From an uncultured Lachnospiraceae bacterium (GTDB lineage Bacteria; Bacillota; Clostridia; Lachnospirales; Lachnospiraceae), in contig CAJUHN010000052.1 of the NCBI GenBank assembly GCA_910585935.1, forward strand, positions 1 to 18,627: a stretch of DNA of 18,627 nucleotides, given 5' to 3'. The position numbers were made by a program, and so were the translations under genes. The notes below the pieces were generated by a model. The model was given only the letters and a program-made list of their open reading frames with translations. It had not been told where the DNA came from and ran no database searches. This document shows positions 14,167-18,627 of this stretch, in pieces (position 1 is the first letter of the stretch; the number at the start of each line of letters is the position of its first letter).

Positions 14167-15792
14167 ATGCCTTCTACATTTTTTGGGTTAACAATAGCTT
14201 CCAGCGGTCTTAATGCCGCTCATGTAGCGATTAATACAACTGGACATAATATTTCTAATATTGAAACAAAAGGATATAGCAGACAACAAGCTATTCAACA
14301 AGCAGATGATGCACTTCGAGCATATTCTAGTTATGGAATGATGGGAAGTGGTGTTGTTGTTACAGATATACAGCAAATTCGAGATTCTTATTATGATAAA
14401 AAATATTGGAGCAATCAGTGTAAGTTAGGAGAGGCGAGTTCAAAATTTTATTATATGGATCAGATTCAAGATCAATTTTATAATGAGTTAGAAGATGTAG
14501 GCTTCACTCCTTATTATGGCAATTTCGCTAATGCATTAGATGAACTGTCCCATAATCCAGCTGACGGACCTACTAGAAATGCCGCCATCAATGCAGGTCA
14601 AACTTTTATGGAATATTTCAATAATATTTCTACAAATTTAAGAACTTATCAAGATGAAGCTAATTTACAGATAAGAACTACTGTGAATCGTATTAATACA
14701 TTATCACAGAATATAGCATCTTTAAACCTTCAAATCGCTACTTTGGAAATGAACGGCGGAATGGCGAATGATTTGAGAGATGAGAGAAATAATTCCGTAG
14801 ATGAATTATCTCAGTTGGTGGGAATTACACTAGACGAAACAGTTTCTCCTACAGGAAGTTCTGTTTATAATATAAAAATTGGCAATCAGGAATTAGTATC
14901 AGGAACCAGTTATCATACAATAGAATTAACAACCAGAGATAAAAAGAAATTTGATACAGATGTAGAAGATCTATATGAACTCAGTTGGGATAATGGATTG
15001 AGTTTTGATGTGGAAGATCCTAGTTTATCTGGTGCATTAAGAGGATATATTGATATTCGCGATGGCAGTAATTTAGTAAAGCCTAATTATCCTGAAACAG
15101 CAGAAGGAAGAGTATATAAAGGAATTCCTTACTATGAAAAACAACTGAATGAGTTTGTAAAGGCTTATACAGAGGAGTTTAATAAGCTGCAAATGAAAGG
15201 CGTCAAAGGAACAGCAGAGGGTTTAGATGGAACAAGTACAGCAGACATTCCATTTTTTACAATCAAAGATATGACCACAGATGAGATCAAACAAGCGATT
15301 GTGGATGCCAATAATGCAGATGCAAATAATACAGCTATAACAAAAGATGACGTTACGTCAGATCAAATCATAGAATATATCAGCCAAAATATTACAGCAG
15401 GAAATGCATGTGTGAATCCAGATATCATAGCGAATAATGATTTGATGGCAACAGCGACACAGGTGGTAGATGGTGTGGACGGAAATGACGTGATACTTGC
15501 TATGAATGATTTAAGAAATCAGAAGATTTTTAAGGGCAGAATCGCAGAAGATGCGATAAAGAGCTTAGTAGCAGTATCATCTGTCAATGCTTCCGCTGCC
15601 AAAAGTGCACAAACAAATTTCAACAATAACTCTAAATCTATTATAAATCAGCGCCTTATGATCTCTGGTGTGGATAAAGAAGAAGAAGGAGTAGATTTAG
15701 TGAAGTTTCAAAGAGCTTATGATTTAGCTTCTAAAGTGATTAATGTTATGAATCAATTATATGATAAATTAATCAATGAAACAGGAGTATAA
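14167..15792 (+). CDS. flgK: Hook-filament junction protein FlgK, second copy
   Basis: The 541-residue protein is a second member of the FlgK family. It has the N-terminal motif AINTTGHNISNIETKGYSRQQAIQ (about 22-45), the coil VNRINTLSQNIASLNLQIATLEM (about 178-200), and the C-terminal helix GVDKEEEGVDLVKFQRAYDLASKVINVMNQLYDKLI (about 501-536). It differs clearly from the first copy over most of its length, and the signature serine of GVSxDEE is replaced (GVDKEEE), so this is an old or divergent duplication, not a recent one. It starts 29 bases after the first copy, with GTGGTGAT before ATG, and is almost certainly co-transcribed. It could be the true FlgK, or a specialised extra junction layer. 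Confidence 0.9.
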   Translation: MPSTFFGLTIASSGLNAAHVAINTTGHNISNIETKGYSRQQAIQQADDALRAYSSYGMMGSGVVVTDIQQIRDSYYDKKYWSNQCKLGEASSKFYYMDQIQDQFYNELEDVGFTPYYGNFANALDELSHNPADGPTRNAAINAGQTFMEYFNNISTNLRTYQDEANLQIRTTVNRINTLSQNIASLNLQIATLEMNGGMANDLRDERNNSVDELSQLVGITLDETVSPTGSSVYNIKIGNQELVSGTSYHTIELTTRDKKKFDTDVEDLYELSWDNGLSFDVEDPSLSGALRGYIDIRDGSNLVKPNYPETAEGRVYKGIPYYEKQLNEFVKAYTEEFNKLQMKGVKGTAEGLDGTSTADIPFFTIKDMTTDEIKQAIVDANNADANNTAITKDDVTSDQIIEYISQNITAGNACVNPDIIANNDLMATATQVVDGVDGNDVILAMNDLRNQKIFKGRIAEDAIKSLVAVSSVNASAAKSAQTNFNNNSKSIINQRLMISGVDKEEEGVDLVKFQRAYDLASKVINVMNQLYDKLINETGV

Positions 15793-15810
15793 GACTAACT
15801 AGAAAACAGT

Positions 15811-15837
15811 TAAATATATAAACAAATAGACAGATAA
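15811..15837 (+). promoter_or_regulatory. Weak sigma-D-like promoter before flgL
   Basis: TAAA (15811-15814), 15 bases, then ACAGATAA (15830-15837) match the sigma-D pattern in spacing and in 6 of 8 bases of the -10 box. However, transcription would start at about 15842, inside the ribosome-binding site GTGGAGG (15838-15844) of flgL, which would leave almost no leader. The match may be chance in AT-rich DNA. Confidence 0.25.
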
Positions 15838-15851
15838 GTGGAGGCGATTAA

Positions 15852-17357
15852 ATGCGTATTACTAATGGTATGATGATTAATAATTCATTGGCGAATATTA
15901 ATGTAAATAAGTTAAATGTAGATAAATGGTCTACACAACAATCTACTGGAAAGAAAATTCAGAAACCTTCTGATGATCCAATTATCGCAGTACGTGCATT
16001 GCGTTTTAGAAGTCAGTTGACAGAGCTGACTCAATATTTGGATAAAAATATACCAGATGCAGAATCATGGATGAATGTCACAGAGGATGCGCTAACAGGT
16101 GTGAGTGATCTGATGCAGAGTATGCAGAAATATTTAGATCAAGCGGCAAATGATACTTATAATGAGAAAAATAGAAAGGATATTGCTGAAACTTTACAGC
16201 AGTATAAAGAGCAAATCTTTCAAGACGCCAATGCAGATTATGCAGGGAGAAGAGTATTTGCTGGTTTTAAAACAGATACAGATATGACCTTTCGTACTGA
16301 TACAGAACAAAGATATGATATAACAGAAAATATTACGATGGATTCTATAGATACTGTCACAAAGATTAAAAATCTAGTATCTGTAGATACTGTAACGAAT
16401 ATTCCTCTTACAGATAATCCAGATATGCATGAAGTCTATAGAATTAGATTATCTTATGAGAAATTATCTTCTGGTACATGTCAAATTACTGATTCTCAGG
16501 GCAATCCTCCTGCAGGTATTACTATAAAGCGGGTGACAGCAGATGCACAGGGAGTTTATAAAGATGAAAATGGAAATGTAATACAAGATATTTATAGTCC
16601 TACTAATAATGATGCTTATTTCTTAGCAGATACTGGAGAACTTATTTTAAGTGAAAATGCACATCAAAATTTATTAACAGCTATGAATAATGAAACACTT
16701 TCCGTCACTTATACAAAGGAGAACTTTGAAAAGAATGATCTGCGTCCAGAGCAATATTTTGACTGTGTTTCTTATGAAGCTGATGGCACTACTAAGAAGA
16801 ATAAATATAGCAATACAGTACAGGATATTTTATATACAGTAAATTTTAATCAGAAGTTAAAAGTAAATACAGAGGGAAAAAATGTATTCACACATAATAT
16901 TGTAAGAGATGTAGATGAATTATTGAACAATGTAGAGGCAGCTCAAGCGGCACAGAGTAAAGTGGATGCTATCAAGAACATGATGAAAGAACAAAAATAT
17001 GCAGGTGACACAGATCAGAAGAATTTACAATCTATGTTAGAGGCTGCTGAAAAAGAATTAGCATTAGCAGATGATATCATGCAAAAATCTTTTGAAAGAG
17101 GAATTACAAAATTTCAAGGGCATCAAAAGGTAGTGGATGCAGCAGTAGCAGATGTAGGTAGTAGGACAAAGAGATTAGAATTGAATAAAGAGCGTCTTGG
17201 CAGTCAAGAAACAGTATATGAGGAGTTAAAATCCAGTAATGAAGATATTAATTTACCAGAAACAATTATTCGTCTAGCGGCAGCTAGTATGGTATATGAT
17301 GCCTCATTATCAGCTACCAGTAAAATTATAACAAAGAGTCTTTTAGATTATTTATAA
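15852..17357 (+). CDS. flgL: Hook-filament junction protein FlgL, long form
   Basis: FlgL is the second junction ring, between FlgK and flagellin. The flagellin-like N-terminus is clear (MRITNGMMINNSLANIN; STGKKIQKPSDDPIIAVRALRFR at about 31-53; AESWMNVTEDALTGVSDLMQ at about 70-89; NADYAGRRVFAGFKT at about 129-143), as is the C-terminus (LGSQETVYEELKSSNEDINLPETIIRLAAASMVYDASLSATSKI, about 447-490). At 501 residues it is much longer than the roughly 300 residues of Bacillus FlgL; the extra length is a middle insertion of about 200 residues (about 150-350), probably surface-exposed. GGAGG lies 7 bases before ATG. It follows the second flgK by 59 bases. Confidence 0.92.
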   Translation: MRITNGMMINNSLANINVNKLNVDKWSTQQSTGKKIQKPSDDPIIAVRALRFRSQLTELTQYLDKNIPDAESWMNVTEDALTGVSDLMQSMQKYLDQAANDTYNEKNRKDIAETLQQYKEQIFQDANADYAGRRVFAGFKTDTDMTFRTDTEQRYDITENITMDSIDTVTKIKNLVSVDTVTNIPLTDNPDMHEVYRIRLSYEKLSSGTCQITDSQGNPPAGITIKRVTADAQGVYKDENGNVIQDIYSPTNNDAYFLADTGELILSENAHQNLLTAMNNETLSVTYTKENFEKNDLRPEQYFDCVSYEADGTTKKNKYSNTVQDILYTVNFNQKLKVNTEGKNVFTHNIVRDVDELLNNVEAAQAAQSKVDAIKNMMKEQKYAGDTDQKNLQSMLEAAEKELALADDIMQKSFERGITKFQGHQKVVDAAVADVGSRTKRLELNKERLGSQETVYEELKSSNEDINLPETIIRLAAASMVYDASLSATSKIITKSLLDYL

Positions 17358-17385
17358 AAAAAAGTTCTTACTTCATCTTAATCTA

Positions 17386-17412
17386 TAAAAAAATTATTAA
17401 ATTTGCCGATAT
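17386..17412 (+). promoter_or_regulatory. Sigma-D (FliA-type) promoter of flaG
   Basis: TAAA (17386-17389), exactly 15 bases, then GCCGATAT (17405-17412): a full match to the Firmicute sigma-D consensus. It lies 47 bases before the flaG start codon and behind the flgL stop, so flaG and the following chaperone gene can be transcribed on their own as late flagellar genes, released by FlgM export. Confidence 0.88.
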
Positions 17413-17459
17413 AAAAAAGAAATAGGAAAAGTTAGTATATCACATGGAGGTGATTTGTT

Positions 17460-17903
17460 ATGGCAATTGAGACAGTTAGTAAAAATGCAGCTGTCTATCC
17501 AACAGCGCCAGTCAACACAAATATGACGAGTGTTAGTTCTGCTGGAACAGTAACGGAATCAGTTTCAACAGAAAAAGTAGCTTTAAATCCAGAAGTAGGA
17601 AAAGTTGCAGTTAATTCCAATATGGATACTGTAAAAAAGGTATATAGCAGTGAAGATGAGGAAAGACCAGAGGAAAGCGAAGCTGCAAATGCTGCTCTTC
17701 GTAAAGCTGTAGATACGATTAATAAAAAAATGGTGCATACAGAGTGTCAATTTGGTTTTCATGATGCCACAAACCGTATTATGATTAAAATCATAGACAA
17801 AGACACGAAGGAAGTATTAAAAGAATTTCCTCCAGAGGAAACTTTGGAGATGATTGCAAAAGCATGGGAGCTGGCTGGCATTTTGATGGATGAAAAGCTG
17901 TAA
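17460..17903 (+). CDS. flaG: Flagellar protein FlaG
   Basis: The 147-residue protein has a serine/valine-rich, disordered N-terminal half (1-75) and the FlaG domain in the second half: AVDTINKKMVHTECQFGFHDATNRIMIKIIDKDTKEVLKEFPPEETLEMIAKAWELAGILMDEKL (pieces at about 83-147). FlaG is linked to filament length and usually sits before fliD and fliS. A strong GGAGGTGAT site lies 6 bases before ATG, and a consensus sigma-D promoter stands upstream. Here the next gene is a FlgN/FliT-like chaperone, not fliD, which is not in the window. Confidence 0.9.
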   Translation: MAIETVSKNAAVYPTAPVNTNMTSVSSAGTVTESVSTEKVALNPEVGKVAVNSNMDTVKKVYSSEDEERPEESEAANAALRKAVDTINKKMVHTECQFGFHDATNRIMIKIIDKDTKEVLKEFPPEETLEMIAKAWELAGILMDEKL

Positions 17904-17943
17904 ATATTCTGATAGTGAGAGGTAAAGTAAAGAGAGGTATCAA

Positions 17944-18426
17944 GTGGAATATCAAACAGATTATATCCAAATTTTAATTAAAAGTTTACAGAAAAAGATA
18001 GAAACACTAGATTTCATCAGTTCTGTAAATATGGAGCAGAAAAAGCTTGCTGAGGAAGAAAATTTTGACTTAGAAGCTTTTGAAAAAACATTAGAAAAAA
18101 AACAAGAGGGCATCGATGCTTTAAATAAGTTAGATGAGGGATTTGAAACGGTTTTTGAACGAGTGAAACCGGAAATAACACAAAATGCGGCGAATCATAA
18201 AGCAGAAATTGAGCAGTTGAAAAAGTTAGTAACGCTTGTCACAGAAAAAGGGATAATAGCCCAAACCGAAGAAGCTCGGAACAAAGCGTTAATTGAAAAG
18301 CAGTTTTCTGGTTTAAGGAAGGATATTCGTCAGAAAAAAATGACAAAAAATGTCACAAATAATTATTATAAAAACATGAATAAATTAAATGTAATTGATT
18401 CTGTTTTTATGGATAAAAAGAAATAA
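17944..18426 (+). CDS. Second FlgN/FliT-like flagellar chaperone
   Basis: The 160-residue protein is almost wholly helical and charged, with the hairpin layout of FlgN/FliT-type chaperones: IQILIKSLQKKIETLDFI, NFDLEAFEKTLEKKQEGIDALNKLDEGFETVFERVK (about 39-74), then a long helix EIEQLKKLVTLVTEKGIIAQTEEARNKALIEKQFSGLRK. Similar proteins are often annotated as FlgN family in Lachnospiraceae. The basic C-terminus (MTKNVTNNYYKNMNKLN) is typical of such proteins. The start is GTG at 17944 with GAGAGGT upstream; no ATG fits better. Lying after flaG, it may serve FliD or flagellin rather than FlgK/FlgL, but this is inference from position. Confidence 0.7.
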   Translation: MEYQTDYIQILIKSLQKKIETLDFISSVNMEQKKLAEEENFDLEAFEKTLEKKQEGIDALNKLDEGFETVFERVKPEITQNAANHKAEIEQLKKLVTLVTEKGIIAQTEEARNKALIEKQFSGLRKDIRQKKMTKNVTNNYYKNMNKLNVIDSVFMDKKK

Positions 18427-18439
18427 GAACTACGATTAG

Positions 18440-18472
18440 CAAATAAAGTTGATATGTTATCAGCTTTATTTG
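18440..18472 (+). terminator. Hairpin after the late flagellar cluster
   Basis: CAAATAAAGTTGATA (18440-18454) pairs with TATCAGCTTTATTTG (18458-18472) over 15 bp, with one G-T pair and a 3-base loop. It lies 14 bases past the last stop codon, so it probably ends the flaG transcript. There is no clean T-run after it, so termination may be partial. Confidence 0.55.
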
Positions 18473-18521
18473 GATTCTAATTGAGATAGTAGGTGATTGC
18501 GAAGTCAAAAGGGGGCGCTCC

Positions 18522-18627
18522 GGCAAGGAAGTATTCCAGCGAAGCCACGCTTTCGCTCCGTTCCAGACGTAGTGGTACTAAGCGCACAGCCCTTTTCGGG
18601 CTGTTTGCTAAGTGCCAACGTCTTCCA
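18522..18627 (+). repeat. Structured inverted-end repeat, copy D (cut by window end)
   Basis: The first 106 bases of the element are present: GGCAAGGAAGTATTCCA, the CTCCGTTCCAGACGTAG box, the central hairpin ACAGCCC (18586-18592) with GGGCTGT (18598-18604), and the start of the closing ACGTCTTCCA. About 30 bases of the far end lie beyond the window. In its outer central stem AGC (18581-18583) pairs with GCT (18607-18609) where copies B and C have AAT with ATT, a change on both sides. It begins about 95 bases after the last flagellar gene. Confidence 0.87.

Noticed and set aside
1..18627. CRISPR array, tRNA, rRNA or prophage genes
   Set aside because: No regularly spaced direct repeats, no recognisable tRNA or rRNA sequence, and no phage-type proteins were seen on either strand.

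Overview
The window is low-GC, Gram-positive type DNA that looks like a motile, spore-forming member of the Clostridia, most likely the Lachnospiraceae. The evidence is a SpoIIID regulator, the Bacillus-like neighbourhood spoIIID / mreB(mbl) / two FlgF-FlgG rod genes, a second flagellar block in the comF - yvyF - flgM/flgN - flgK - flgL order, purine-rich Shine-Dalgarno sites, and sigma-D-like and sigma-E-like promoters. Family names rest on recognising the protein sequences by eye; no database search was run.

Layout. Positions 1-54 hold the cut end of a small repeat. Positions 55-460 have no gene but contain a promoter-like site, several hairpins and a strong bidirectional terminator. On the minus strand are a PF06541-type membrane protein with a coiled-coil tail (461-1345) and, upstream of it, spoIIID (1416-1679) behind a good sigma-E-type promoter. 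Diverging from spoIIID, a plus-strand cluster runs 1864-6481: a PAS/PocR-like/GAF sensor protein, an MreB/Mbl actin homologue, two flagellar rod proteins (FlgF- and FlgG-type) and a short rod-binding FlgJ-type protein. A 939-base gap (6482-7420) carries two inverted copies of the repeat. Then come recD2 and comFC (overlapping by 4 bases) and a YvyF-like zinc protein, closed by a terminator. After a 493-base gap the late flagellar cluster runs 11287-18426: flgN, flgM, two different flgK genes in tandem, a long flgL, flaG and a second FlgN-like chaperone. The window ends inside a fourth repeat copy (from 18522).

How the genes work together. The first cluster supplies the cell-shape actin and the distal rod, which crosses the cell wall. 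The second supplies the hook-filament junction (FlgK, FlgL), their chaperones, the anti-sigma factor FlgM and FlaG. Sigma-D-like boxes in front of flgN and flaG fit the usual late-gene control, in which FlgM export releases sigma-D.

The most unusual item is the roughly 136-bp repeat. Four copies (two cut by the window edges) have inverted ends and a central hairpin whose base pairs change together between copies, which points to selection on a folded RNA or DNA structure or to a structured non-autonomous mobile element.
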